From Clostridium sp. UBA1056 (lineage in GTDB: Bacteria; Bacillota; Clostridia; Clostridiales; Clostridiaceae), in NCBI GenBank assembly GCA_002316385.1, contig DCDL01000061.1, positions 118,049 through 149,648 of the forward strand: a stretch of 31,600 nucleotides of DNA, in the 5' to 3' direction. The number at the start of each line of letters is the position of its first letter. The stretch's first letter is position 1. Made by a program: the position numbers and the translations under genes. The notes below the pieces were generated by a model. It made no database searches. It saw only the letters and a list, made by a program, of their open reading frames with translations, and was not told where the DNA came from. Positions 15,312-23,146 of this stretch are shown here, piece after piece.

Positions 15312-16100
15312 ATGGCAGTTATTGAGTGGAAGAGTTTTTTAATTCCATATGACCAAGCAGTAGAGGAATTAAAAGTAAAGTTTAAAAGTATACGAAGAGA
15401 ATTAAGAAAGAAAAATGAATATTCACCTATAGAATTTGTAACGGGTAGGGTTAAAGAGGTTTCTAGTATACTAGAAAAAGCTAATAAATTTGATATACCT
15501 TTAGATAGAATCCAGTATGAAATGGAAGACATTGCTGGACTAAGAATCATGTGTCAATTTGTAGATGATATTGATAAAGTAGTAAATATAATACGCGAGA
15601 GAAAAGACATGAACATAATTTATGAAAAAGATTATGTTACTAATGTAAAATCTAGTGGTTATAGAAGTTATCACATGATTATAAAATATCCAGTAAATAT
15701 GGCATCTGGAATGTGTGAAGTCTTGGCAGAGTTTCAAATAAGAACTTTGGCAATGAACTTTTGGGCTACAGTGGAACATTCTTTAAATTATAAATATAAG
15801 CATGCTATACCAACGGATATTAAGGCAAAGCTTAAAAATGCAGCAGATGCTGCCTTTAACTTAGATACAGAAATGCTAGCAATAAAAGATGAAATAAAAG
15901 ATGCTCAAAAGCTCTTTGAGGTAAAGTCATCTTTAGTAAGTAATATAGTGGAAAATATATTAACTATATCTTCTCTTGGGAAAACTGGAGAGGCATCAAG
16001 GTTTACAGAAGAGCTTAATAAATTATTAGAAGTAGGAGATGTATTTGAACTTACAAGCCTATTAGAAGAAACTAAAAAGGTTCTTGAAAGATATAAATAG
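15312..16100 (+). CDS. Small alarmone synthetase, (p)ppGpp synthetase (RelP/RelQ type)
   Basis: A 262-residue RelA/SpoT synthetase-domain protein without a hydrolase domain or TGS/ACT regulatory domains, so a stand-alone small alarmone synthetase that transfers pyrophosphate from ATP to GDP or GTP. Synthetase motifs: DIAGLRIMCQF, SSGYRSYHMIIKYP, and EFQIRTLAMNFWATVEHSLNYKY. A helical tail (about the last 60 residues) extends it beyond the roughly 210 residues of Bacillus YjbM/YwaC. I chose ATG 15312 because AAAGGA lies 9 nt upstream; starts at 15288 or 15303 do not have a correctly spaced site. It may share a transcript with the following CnaB-like gene, 68 nt on. Confidence 0.93.
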   Translation: MAVIEWKSFLIPYDQAVEELKVKFKSIRRELRKKNEYSPIEFVTGRVKEVSSILEKANKFDIPLDRIQYEMEDIAGLRIMCQFVDDIDKVVNIIRERKDMNIIYEKDYVTNVKSSGYRSYHMIIKYPVNMASGMCEVLAEFQIRTLAMNFWATVEHSLNYKYKHAIPTDIKAKLKNAADAAFNLDTEMLAIKDEIKDAQKLFEVKSSLVSNIVENILTISSLGKTGEASRFTEELNKLLEVGDVFELTSLLEETKKVLERYK

Positions 16101-16168
16101 TATTTAGTGGTACAAAACTCCATATTCCTCATATGATGATATATAACAATATTTGGTGAGGGAATAGA

Positions 16169-16585
16169 GTGAGCGAGCAATTAATTAAATATCAATCAAC
16201 TACTTATGGAGATAAGTATGTAGATGTTACAGTTGAAACTGGTGATGATAACAGAGGTGTTATCTATGGTAGAGTAATTGATAAAAATAATAAGCCAGTA
16301 AGTGATGCTGTAGTAAAGTTAATCATACTTCAAGATACAAATGATCCATTGAGCATTTTACCTATAACTCATACCTTTACAGATGAATATGGTCAATTTT
16401 TATTTGGTCCACTACCACCAAATAAAACCTATTTAATAAAGATATGGCATGATGATATTTATGTAAGGGCAGTTACTGTAAAAGAAAAGGAAGCAAGACA
16501 TAGCTCTATAACAATAAGAGAAGATGTAAATTCTAGCACTGTTAAAAGTGAAAAGAAATTACCAATAAACCATAGCGAAAAATAA
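16169..16585 (+). CDS. Carboxypeptidase-regulatory/CnaB-like domain protein
   Basis: A 138-residue protein with one beta-sandwich domain of the carboxypeptidase regulatory-like or CnaB type, shown by RGVIYGRVIDKNNKPVSDAVVKL, then TFTDEYGQFLFGPLPPNKTYLIKI and VRAVTVK. Such domains usually occur in secreted or surface proteins, but I see no signal peptide, membrane segment or sorting signal, so this one appears cytoplasmic. The tail (about 30 residues, rich in Ser and Lys) looks disordered. GTG start at 16169 after a GAGGGA site; a strong terminator follows at once. Function unknown; perhaps a structural or spore-associated protein. Confidence 0.75.
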   Translation: MSEQLIKYQSTTYGDKYVDVTVETGDDNRGVIYGRVIDKNNKPVSDAVVKLIILQDTNDPLSILPITHTFTDEYGQFLFGPLPPNKTYLIKIWHDDIYVRAVTVKEKEARHSSITIREDVNSSTVKSEKKLPINHSEK

Positions 16586-16613
16586 AACAGAGGATTTTTT
16601 CCTCTGTTTTTTT
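16584..16613 (+). terminator. Terminator after the CnaB-like gene
   Basis: A perfect 10-bp stem (16584-16593 with 16601-16610, 7-nt loop) running into a T-run. Confidence 0.92.
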
Positions 16614-16617
16614 AAAG

Positions 16618-16784
16618 TGAGTTTCAAAATCAATGATTTGGCTAGGCAAACTTACTGCGCTAAACGTATGTGAGGTGGAGTTTCATTTAAACTACTAAGT
16701 AAAATGATTACTGTTTAAATTTCTATTAGGCTCTGGTATTGATTTTTTATTTACCAGAGGAGGCATCATCTCAATGAATTCCAT
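16618..16784. other. Intergenic spacer with repeat-like and remnant-like sequence
   Basis: The 365-nt gap before the acetyltransferase gene is less AT-rich in part than other spacers here. It has two direct copies of GAGTTTCA (about 16620 and 16679) bracketing a segment with the palindrome AAATCAATGATTT, and an 8-bp hairpin (16731-16738 with 16752-16759) with no T-run. On the minus strand a 29-codon frame (16784-16695, starting MEFIEMMPPLVNK) has an AAAGGTGAT-like site. This could be an interspersed repeat or the decayed end of a gene. From 16785 to 16935 I see only AT-rich DNA. Confidence 0.35.
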
Positions 16785-16951
16785 ATTCTTTTATCACCTT
16801 TTCAATATAACTGATTATAAAAAAATAAAACCGATATTTGTTTAATTATTGAATTATATGGAATATAATGTTATGCTTGGCATATGAATAATCTATGATT
16901 TAGTGCATAATTATAAAATATTTCAAATCAATATGAGGGGGAAATAAAATA

Positions 16952-17491
16952 ATGAAAATATGCTTTGAAGAGTTTAAAGATGAAATTGATACTCTTGTAG
17001 AATTTTTAACCTCAGATACCTGGGAGTTTTATGGAACACCAAACTTAAATCCAGAAAGGATTAGATTGAGCTATGAAAACCAGCACTATACTGGTGATTA
17101 CTGCAAAACATTTTGGGTTATTTTAGACCAAGATACAAAAGTGGGAATGATAAGGATTTATGATTTAGAAGATGATACTCCGATGTTTGACATAAGAATT
17201 TTGAGTAAGTACAAAGGTATGGGAGTTGGTACAATTACTGTAAATTGGCTTGTTGATTATATATTTAGTAATTTCCCTGATAAGGATAGGATAGAAGCTA
17301 ATACAAGGCAGGATAATTATGCTATGAGATGTGTATTTCATAAGTGTGGTTTTGTTAAAGAAGCACATTATAGAAAAGCATGGGGAGGCCAAAATGGACA
17401 AATATATGATTCAATTGGTTATGGCATTACAAAAGAAGATTGGCAAAATGGAAAAGCTATTCCAGTAAATTGGAATGACTTTAAGTATTAA
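16952..17491 (+). CDS. GNAT-family N-acetyltransferase
   Basis: A 179-residue acetyl-CoA-dependent acetyltransferase of the RimJ/RimL-like GNAT group. The acetyl-CoA pyrophosphate loop appears as SKYKGMGVGTITVNWLVDY, preceded by the strand MFDIRIL and followed by RIEANTRQDNYAMRCVFHKCGFVKEAHYRKA, the classic N-x-x-A-x-x-x-x-x-x-x-GF pattern. The substrate amine is unknown. The start follows AGGGGG with a 10-nt spacer. A monocistronic gene flanked by non-coding DNA on both sides. Confidence 0.9.
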   Translation: MKICFEEFKDEIDTLVEFLTSDTWEFYGTPNLNPERIRLSYENQHYTGDYCKTFWVILDQDTKVGMIRIYDLEDDTPMFDIRILSKYKGMGVGTITVNWLVDYIFSNFPDKDRIEANTRQDNYAMRCVFHKCGFVKEAHYRKAWGGQNGQIYDSIGYGITKEDWQNGKAIPVNWNDFKY

Positions 17492-17524
17492 GTATATAAA
17501 TATGTAATACTCTCAAAACGCGTA

Positions 17525-17552
17525 TTAAGGGAAGTTTAAATACTTTCCTTAA
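17525..17552 (+). terminator. Possible weak terminator after the GNAT gene
   Basis: A 10-bp stem (17525-17534 with 17543-17552, one G-T pair, 8-nt loop) lies 33 nt after the stop but is followed by AAA and not a T-run, so termination there is doubtful. Confidence 0.35.
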
Positions 17553-17725
17553 AAATTGTTGCAATATCAACAGTACTTTAAAACATAGTATGTATTTTAT
17601 ATTCTTTATATTCTAATTTATTCATGGAATACTCATTATAAACCACTATAGATTTTTTTATTAGTTAAATTTTATTTACAATAAGCGAAATAAATGAATA
17701 TAATAGTATTGAATTAAAATATGAT

Positions 17726-17765
17726 AAAAGAATGATTAAGTTAATAAAAACCTAACCATTCTTTT
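17726..17765 (-). terminator. Probable terminator of leuS
   Basis: Minus-strand hairpin with outer arms of 9 bp (17765-17757 with 17734-17726) and partial inner pairing, positioned shortly after the leuS stop codon. The outer arm ends in TTTT on this strand. Confidence 0.6.
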
Positions 17766-17780
17766 AATTATGATAATTTA

Positions 17781-20219
17781 TTAGTTAGCAACTATATTTA
17801 CAAGTCTGCCTTTAATAATTATAACTTTTCTTACAGTTTTTCCTTCAAGGTTAACTTTTATTGTTTCATCATTTAAAGCTGCTTCTTTTATTTCATCTTC
17901 AGAAGAAGAAGTTGCAACATTTATTTTAGCTTTAATCTTACCGTTAATTTGAATAGCAATTTCCACTTCATCTTTAACTAAAGCCGCTGGATTGAATTCA
18001 GGCCATTTGTCGTTAGATACTGAGTAAGACATTCCAAGGGTTTCCCATTGTTCTTCACTGAAGTGAGGAGCAAAAGGAGCTAAAAGCTTAATATAGTCAA
18101 CTAACACTTCTTTTAAGAAGGAAGTATTTTTAATATCTTCATTTATATATTTATTAAGAGCATTTGTAAGCTCCATAAGTCTTGCAATAGCAGTGTTGAA
18201 TTGAAGTTTTTCAGCATCCTCGCTAACACCTCTAATTGCAAAGTGTCTCCAATAGTTAAGCTCTTTTTCAGCAGCATCTATAGTATCCTTAGCAGCTTTC
18301 TTACAATTAACTTCTGCAATGGCAGTATCTAAAGTTCTTTCTATTCTATCTACGAATTTTCCTATAGATTTTATGCCATCATCACTCCAAGCACCACCAT
18401 CAATGTAACCAAATCCAAACATTAGATACATTCTAAATACATCAGCACCATATTCTTTGATATAGTCATCAGGAGATATAGTATTTCCTTTAGATTTACT
18501 CATTTTCTGTCCATCAGGTCCTAAGATTAAACCTTGGTGAGTTAATGATAGAAATGGTTCATCAAAGTTTAGAAGCCCCATATCTCTAAGAGCCTTAGTG
18601 ATAAATCTTGCATATAGAAGGTGCATACAAGCATGTTCAGGACCACCCACATATTTATCTACTGGAAGCATCTTATTTATTATTTCACTATCAAAAGCCT
18701 TTTCAGTATTTTTATTATCTGCATATCTTAGATAATAGAAAGACGAACATACAAAGGTATCTAAAGTATCTGCATCACGGTGAGCAGCACATCCACATTT
18801 TGGACAAGTCACATTCATAAATTCTTCAGATTTAGCAAGAGGAGATTTTCCGTCTGGAGCAAACTCTACGTTGTATGGAAGCTCTACAGGGAGTTGATCT
18901 TCTGGTACAGGAACTGTTCCACACTTATCACAGTGAATCATTGGAATAGGTGCACCCCAGTATCTTTGTCTAGAAACTAGCCAGTCACGTAGTCTATAGT
19001 TAACTTGTTTTTTACCAAGACCTAACTTTTCGAGTTCTGCAACTACAGCATTTTTAGCTTCTTCACCCTTAAATCCATCAAATTTTCCACTATTCATCAT
19101 TGGACCATATTCAGTAAATGGAAGAGCATCTCCACCTTCTATAACTCTTTCTATAGGTAGATTATACTTTTGTGCAAAGGCATAGTCACGATCATCATGA
19201 GCTGGAACTGCCATTACTGCACCTGTACCATAGGTATTTAGTACATAGTCTCCAACCCAAATTGGAATAGCACCACCGTTTATTGGATTTACAGCATAAG
19301 AACCTGTAAACACTCCAGTTTTTTCTCTAGAAATAGATTGTCTTTCGATATCGCTCTGTTTTGCAGCAGCTTCTTTATAAGCTTCTACAGCAGCCTTATT
19401 TTCTTCTGTAGTAAGTTTATCTACTAATTCATTTTCAGGAGCAAGAACCACATAACTAACTCCAAATAAAGTATCAATTCTAGTAGTGAAGGTGTTAAAT
19501 TGAATATCTGAATCCTTAACCTTGAAAGTTACCTCCGAACCAGTTGATCTACCAATCCAGTGTTTTTGCATAGACTTAGTTTTTTCTGGCCAATCAAGAA
19601 CATCGAGTTTTTCAAGAAGCTCATCTGCATATTCTGTGATTTTAAGGAACCATTGAGTAAGATTTTTCTTTGTTACTTCACTTTCACATCGTTCACAATG
19701 ACCTTCTACAACTTGCTCATTGGCAAGTACTGTATTACAACTAGGACACCAGTTTACTGGAGCATTCTTTCTGTAAGCAAGTCCCTTTTCATATAATTTT
19801 AGAAATAACCATTGAGTCCATTTGTAATAATCTGGTCTACAAGTTACAACTTCATTGTCCCAGTTAAACATTGCCCCCATAGCTTTAAGTTGTTTCTCCA
19901 TAGTTTCAATGTTTTTATCAGTAGAATCTTTAGGGTGTATTCCAGTTTTGATTGCATAGTTTTCTGCTGGAAGACCAAAGGCATCAAAGCCCATTGGCTG
20001 GAATACATTATATCCTTGCATTCTCTTCATTCTAGCCCATGAATCTACTGGTCCATAGTTAAACCAGTGTCCTGCATGTAGCTGGCTTCCTGATGGATAT
20101 GAGAACATCTCAAGGACATATAATTTTTTATCCATATTGTTTTCATCAAATTTATATAGGTTTGTTTCTTCCCATTTTTTCTGCCATTTTTTATCGGTAG
20201 CAGTTCCATATCTAGCCAT
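17781..20219 (-). CDS. leuS: Leucine--tRNA ligase
   Basis: Class I synthetase charging tRNA-Leu, 812 residues, the normal bacterial size. HAGH is at 48-51 (HIGH motif). There are two CxxC zinc pairs (NWCPSCNTVL with HCERCES), a CP1 editing domain (around TTRIDTLFGVSYVVLAPE and the AVPAHDDRD segment), a second Cys pair set (HCDKCGTVPVP, CPKCGC), and KMSKS at 572-576, then an anticodon-binding helical domain. The start at ATG 20219 (MARYGTA) is preceded by AAGGAGG. The frame stays open upstream to 20324, but that stretch is the T-box leader and has no initiation site. Expression should depend on uncharged tRNA-Leu. Confidence 0.97.
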   Translation of the reverse strand: MARYGTATDKKWQKKWEETNLYKFDENNMDKKLYVLEMFSYPSGSQLHAGHWFNYGPVDSWARMKRMQGYNVFQPMGFDAFGLPAENYAIKTGIHPKDSTDKNIETMEKQLKAMGAMFNWDNEVVTCRPDYYKWTQWLFLKLYEKGLAYRKNAPVNWCPSCNTVLANEQVVEGHCERCESEVTKKNLTQWFLKITEYADELLEKLDVLDWPEKTKSMQKHWIGRSTGSEVTFKVKDSDIQFNTFTTRIDTLFGVSYVVLAPENELVDKLTTEENKAAVEAYKEAAAKQSDIERQSISREKTGVFTGSYAVNPINGGAIPIWVGDYVLNTYGTGAVMAVPAHDDRDYAFAQKYNLPIERVIEGGDALPFTEYGPMMNSGKFDGFKGEEAKNAVVAELEKLGLGKKQVNYRLRDWLVSRQRYWGAPIPMIHCDKCGTVPVPEDQLPVELPYNVEFAPDGKSPLAKSEEFMNVTCPKCGCAAHRDADTLDTFVCSSFYYLRYADNKNTEKAFDSEIINKMLPVDKYVGGPEHACMHLLYARFITKALRDMGLLNFDEPFLSLTHQGLILGPDGQKMSKSKGNTISPDDYIKEYGADVFRMYLMFGFGYIDGGAWSDDGIKSIGKFVDRIERTLDTAIAEVNCKKAAKDTIDAAEKELNYWRHFAIRGVSEDAEKLQFNTAIARLMELTNALNKYINEDIKNTSFLKEVLVDYIKLLAPFAPHFSEEQWETLGMSYSVSNDKWPEFNPAALVKDEVEIAIQINGKIKAKINVATSSSEDEIKEAALNDETIKVNLEGKTVRKVIIIKGRLVNIVAN

Positions 20220-20265
20220 AGTAATCCTCCTTGTTTGATAAACATCAAAATATTTTATTGAAAAT

Positions 20266-20299
20266 AAAAAAAGTCTCCATCTCTTATATATAAAGAGAC
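20266..20299 (-). terminator. Regulated terminator of the leuS T-box
   Basis: On the minus strand GTCTC (20299-20295) pairs with GAGAC (20277-20273), followed by seven Ts. An overlapping alternative hairpin (TCTCTT 20298-20293 with AAGAGA 20285-20280) uses the same 5' arm. The stem is shorter than in the trpS and tyrS leaders. Confidence 0.7.
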
Positions 20300-20505
20300 G
20301 AAAACTGTAATTCCGCGGTACCACTCTATTTAGACCATAAAGGTCTCACTTAATAAGATAACGGCTTAGTCCGTACTTGCTTTTCACAAGTAAGCTCCTA
20401 GGCAAGTTCATATAAGCTTATTACTACATTACACCAAGCTGTAGCTCTCTTTAAATAAGTAATTATATTACTACTCCTCATCACTGCAATAAATTATTAA
20501 GTTTT
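20266..20505 (-). ncRNA. T-box leader (leucine specifier CTT) of leuS
   Basis: A tRNA-Leu-sensing T-box on the minus strand. AAAGAGAGC (about 20455-20447) opens stem I. The specifier CTT (20406-20404) follows GAA. A stem III hairpin (AGACC/GGTCT, about 20337-20323) precedes the T-box sequence AGAGTGGTACCGCGG (about 20327-20312), then a terminator and T-run. The specifier matches leucine and the downstream gene. Unlike the trpS and tyrS leaders, the ribosome binding site follows within about 40 nt of the terminator. Confidence 0.92.
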
Positions 20506-20511
20506 TTAAAA

Positions 20512-20541
20512 ATTATACATTAAGAATAAAGGAAATGTCAA
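20512..20541 (-). promoter_or_regulatory. Promoter of the leuS T-box transcript
   Basis: On the minus strand TTGACA (20541-20536), an 18-nt spacer and TATAAT (20517-20512), both perfect hexamers. Confidence 0.82.
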
Positions 20542-20562
20542 GGAATTTTAATATTCCGTCTC

Positions 20563-21069
20563 TTATATTTTAAATTTTTTAGTTCTTATACTATTTATGA
20601 AAACTGTAAGAACGTAGTCAAATACGAAGAAGGCTACATTTCCACCTATAAACATAATTATTAAGGGATATTGTAGTTCAATTGTAGGCATAAACAATTG
20701 TTTATATAAAAGAAATGCTATAAAGATTATCACATTAAAATAAACTAGTTTTAATATGATTTCTATAGTTATATTTCTTTTTTGTTCTATAAAAAATTTT
20801 ACTATGCCGTAGGGACCAAAGATTAGCACATAAAAAAGACAAAGAGTTTTGTCGGGGATTATGAAGTAAGCTAATACAGAGGAGCCTATATATACTAATA
20901 AAGTGGTTTTCATATCAGCAATAAGTATTCCCAGGGGAATAAGTGCTGAAGTTAGACCTAATAAAAATAAAGTGTTAAAGGTAATAAAATTAGCGGCATA
21001 TAAGATAATAAGAGTTAAAGCAATAAGCATACCGCCCTTTGCTATATTCGAAGCCTTATTTTCTTTCAT
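20563..21069 (-). CDS. Multi-pass membrane protein, unknown function
   Basis: A 168-residue protein with about five hydrophobic helices and short charged ends (MKENKASNIAKGG at the start, IRTKKFKI at the end). It resembles small integral membrane proteins of the DUF2232/YybS or ECF-S-like kind, for example KGGMLIALTLIILYAANF near the N-terminus, but I cannot assign it. It is the last gene of the CYTH - DUF5685 - J-domain operon, 12 nt after the J-domain gene, with AAAGGAGG before the ATG. No strong terminator separates it from leuS (only a 5-bp hairpin at 20542-20557), so readthrough into the T-box is possible. Confidence 0.75.
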   Translation of the reverse strand: MKENKASNIAKGGMLIALTLIILYAANFITFNTLFLLGLTSALIPLGILIADMKTTLLVYIGSSVLAYFIIPDKTLCLFYVLIFGPYGIVKFFIEQKRNITIEIILKLVYFNVIIFIAFLLYKQLFMPTIELQYPLIIMFIGGNVAFFVFDYVLTVFINSIRTKKFKI

Positions 21070-21081
21070 AGTAACCTCCTT

Positions 21082-21702
21082 TTAACAACAACCAATACAA
21101 TCTCCACCCATACATTCACAACAAGTATCTAACATCCAAATATTTAAGCAAGTATTGCACATATCATTAGAACTATTTCTTTGTCCATAATAGGTATTTC
21201 TATAGTTACTTTGAGTATGATTTAATTGATTAAGCATTTGTCTATATTCAAAGTTATTTGGATCCATTCTACAAGCTGTATTTATTAAGTTATTTGCACT
21301 ATCATACCAACCTTTTCTAAGATGAACAACTCCCATTAAAAAGTTCCATTCAGCAGTTCTATTAGTCATGGCATTAAGTTTTGCTTCTGCACCACCAATA
21401 TTTCCTCTGTTAATATCCATTCTAACGGATTGAAGATTAGGATCATTATAGCTATTAGAACTACCACTATAGGTTGAGGAAGTATTTCCATAATTAGAAG
21501 ATCCATTACCAGTATTACCTTTTTTACTTAATATATCATAAGCTTCGTTTATTTCTCTAAGTTTTTCTTCTGCTAAGTCTTTAAGTGGGTTATCAACATA
21601 CTTGTCTGGATGATATTGTTTTACTAGCTCTCTGTAGGCCTTTTTAATTTCATCTTGAGAGGCATTTTCTTTAACTCCAAGTACTTCATAAGGATTATTC
21701 AT
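21082..21702 (-). CDS. J-domain (DnaJ-like) protein with TPR-like and Cys-rich tail
   Basis: A 206-residue protein. Residues 1-62 are a J domain (NPYEVLGVKENASQDEIKKAYRE, then YHPDKY with the HPD motif that stimulates Hsp70 ATPase). A Gly/Ser/Asn-rich linker follows, then a TPR-like helical pair (GNIGGAEAKLNAM, then WNFLMGVVHLRKGWYDSANNLINTACRMDP). The C-terminal tail is unusual, with eight cysteines in about 26 residues (CNTC, CCEC, CIGCC). It lacks the canonical DnaJ zinc centre. ATG 21702 is preferred over GTG 21714, which abuts AAGGAG. It overlaps the end of the DUF5685 gene by 8 nt, implying coupled expression. Confidence 0.88.
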   Translation of the reverse strand: MNNPYEVLGVKENASQDEIKKAYRELVKQYHPDKYVDNPLKDLAEEKLREINEAYDILSKKGNTGNGSSNYGNTSSTYSGSSNSYNDPNLQSVRMDINRGNIGGAEAKLNAMTNRTAEWNFLMGVVHLRKGWYDSANNLINTACRMDPNNFEYRQMLNQLNHTQSNYRNTYYGQRNSSNDMCNTCLNIWMLDTCCECMGGDCIGCC

Positions 21703-22567
21703 GTTTCTTGTCACTCCTTGATTTTATAATTTCTATTTTATTCATGAGTCCTAATTGCAATATATTAAAGAGCAAATCTTTATTTTTATTTATAGGAAGT
21801 TTATTTAAAGCTTCAACAGTAGTATTTGCACTCATTAATAGATTGAATTCAATTCTATTAACTTGCTGAGCAATTAAATCTTCATAGGAGATATTTTCAG
21901 TATTAAAAGCTTTATTGATAGCATTAAACTTATGCTTTTCCATATCTTCCTTTAAGTCATCATATGCATCTATTATATAGATCCATCGTCCTAAATTATA
22001 ACCTAAATTATATAAATTATCATAAAAATCTTCATTCTTATAATAATAAGATATTATAAAAGCTGTTAAAGAAGCAAATGGATCACTAAGTTCATCAATA
22101 GATATGATATCTTGAGATTTTTCAAGAGAACTTAACTTCTTTATATTTTCTTCTATATTTACTAAGAGTGGAGATAAATCTTCTTCAGATTTGTTTATAA
22201 ATTTTTTTATGTACATCGAAATGAATTTTTTATTTAGAGAATTATCATCATTATAATCATCTAATAACTTATAGTATACTAAAGCTACATTACAAAAAGC
22301 TGCATAATCTAAGGCTTTGTTATCTATAACCTTAGGCTTTTTTTTCATAGGGTGAGCAATGCACTTAGTAACTACATACTTATGCTTACTACATTCTAAA
22401 CTGTCTAAAAGTATACCTAAAAAAGTCATATCATAATTTAAAGACATTCTACATAGATTAGAAAAATTATTTTTTATAGATATACATAGTCCACAATAGT
22501 AAGCTTTAAACATTTCATAGTCTTTAATTTTTAATTCCATTTTATATGGTGTTACATAACCAAACAT
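21695..22567 (-). CDS. DUF5685 family protein
   Basis: A 290-residue, largely helical, soluble protein of the DUF5685 type. Visible features: YYCGLC (Cys25, Cys28), NYDMTFLGILL, further cysteines at 39, 59, 69 and 92 with CIAHPMKKK (69-77), the acidic cluster LLDDYNDD (101-108), DPFASL (162-167), and RWIYIIDAYDDLKED (194-208). The helical layout with two Asp-rich segments recalls class I isoprenoid-synthase-like folds, and the cysteines could hold a metal; both are inference. Its ATG shares one base with the upstream CYTH stop (TAATG), and its 3' end overlaps the J-domain gene, so the three proteins are tightly coupled. Function unknown. Confidence 0.82.
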   Translation of the reverse strand: MFGYVTPYKMELKIKDYEMFKAYYCGLCISIKNNFSNLCRMSLNYDMTFLGILLDSLECSKHKYVVTKCIAHPMKKKPKVIDNKALDYAAFCNVALVYYKLLDDYNDDNSLNKKFISMYIKKFINKSEEDLSPLLVNIEENIKKLSSLEKSQDIISIDELSDPFASLTAFIISYYYKNEDFYDNLYNLGYNLGRWIYIIDAYDDLKEDMEKHKFNAINKAFNTENISYEDLIAQQVNRIEFNLLMSANTTVEALNKLPINKNKDLLFNILQLGLMNKIEIIKSRSDKKHE

Positions 22568-23115
22568 TATATTCCTTTTATTGATCCTTCCTCGTTTAAT
22601 ATTTCAAAGATTGTTTTAGAGGTAGTATCTTCCATAGTATATCCAAGTAAAGCTACAATTTGTTTTATTTCTTCCTCACTAGTTGATTCTATTTCTAGGT
22701 AAGGAAAAGGACAAAAGCTCTTATCGTTTATATCTATCTCAATAAGAGAATTTTTATACTTATAGCTTTCTCTATGTTTTTTTATAGATTCTACTAGCTC
22801 AAGGCCAAGAGAGGTAAATATTTGACTTCCAACAGTACTATTATCTATGATAATCTCATTTTCATCCATAACCTTATATTTTTCTTGGCTTAGAAGTTTT
22901 TTTGTAGTCATGTAATTTATTATTACATTGTTTAAATTATCTTCTACTACTCTAATTCTAGCATAACCTTTTTTATTTAGCATTCTTCTGTCTGGAAAAT
23001 CATAGAGGTTATTAACTTGATTTTCATCTTTAACTTTTTCACATCCTAAACTATTTAGCTTAGATTTTATTTCATCTACATTTATCTTTAAGATTCTAGT
23101 TTCCATCTCTTGCAA
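22567..23115 (-). CDS. CYTH-domain protein (triphosphate tunnel / class IV adenylate cyclase-like)
   Basis: A 182-residue CYTH-superfamily protein, a triphosphate-tunnel fold whose members hydrolyse triphosphates or make cAMP. The N-terminal signature is EMETR (ExExR in place of ExExK) followed by the NLYDFPDRRMLNKKGYARIRV segment with the basic residues of the tunnel, a central KKHRESYKYKNSLIEID and an acidic FPYLEIES. I chose TTG 23115: GGGGTG lies 6 nt upstream. An in-frame ATG at 23148 lies inside the -10 hexamer, so it cannot be translated from this promoter. First gene of the operon with DUF5685, the J-domain protein and a membrane protein. Confidence 0.85.
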   Translation of the reverse strand: MQEMETRILKINVDEIKSKLNSLGCEKVKDENQVNNLYDFPDRRMLNKKGYARIRVVEDNLNNVIINYMTTKKLLSQEKYKVMDENEIIIDNSTVGSQIFTSLGLELVESIKKHRESYKYKNSLIEIDINDKSFCPFPYLEIESTSEEEIKQIVALLGYTMEDTTSKTIFEILNEEGSIKGI

Positions 23116-23146
23116 GGTTAGCACCCCTTTTTTATTTAATGATGAC

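Noticed and set aside
16731..16759. Intrinsic terminator
   Set aside because: The 8-bp hairpin is not followed by a T-run on either strand and the preceding gene already has a strong terminator.
18608..20042. Plus-strand frames opposite leuS
   Set aside because: Antisense shadows rich in His, Phe and Tyr, typical of the complement of A/T-rich coding DNA.
20220..20324. A 35-codon N-terminal extension of leuS
   Set aside because: It is the T-box leader read in frame; there is no ribosome binding site for it, whereas AAGGAGG sits directly before ATG 20219.
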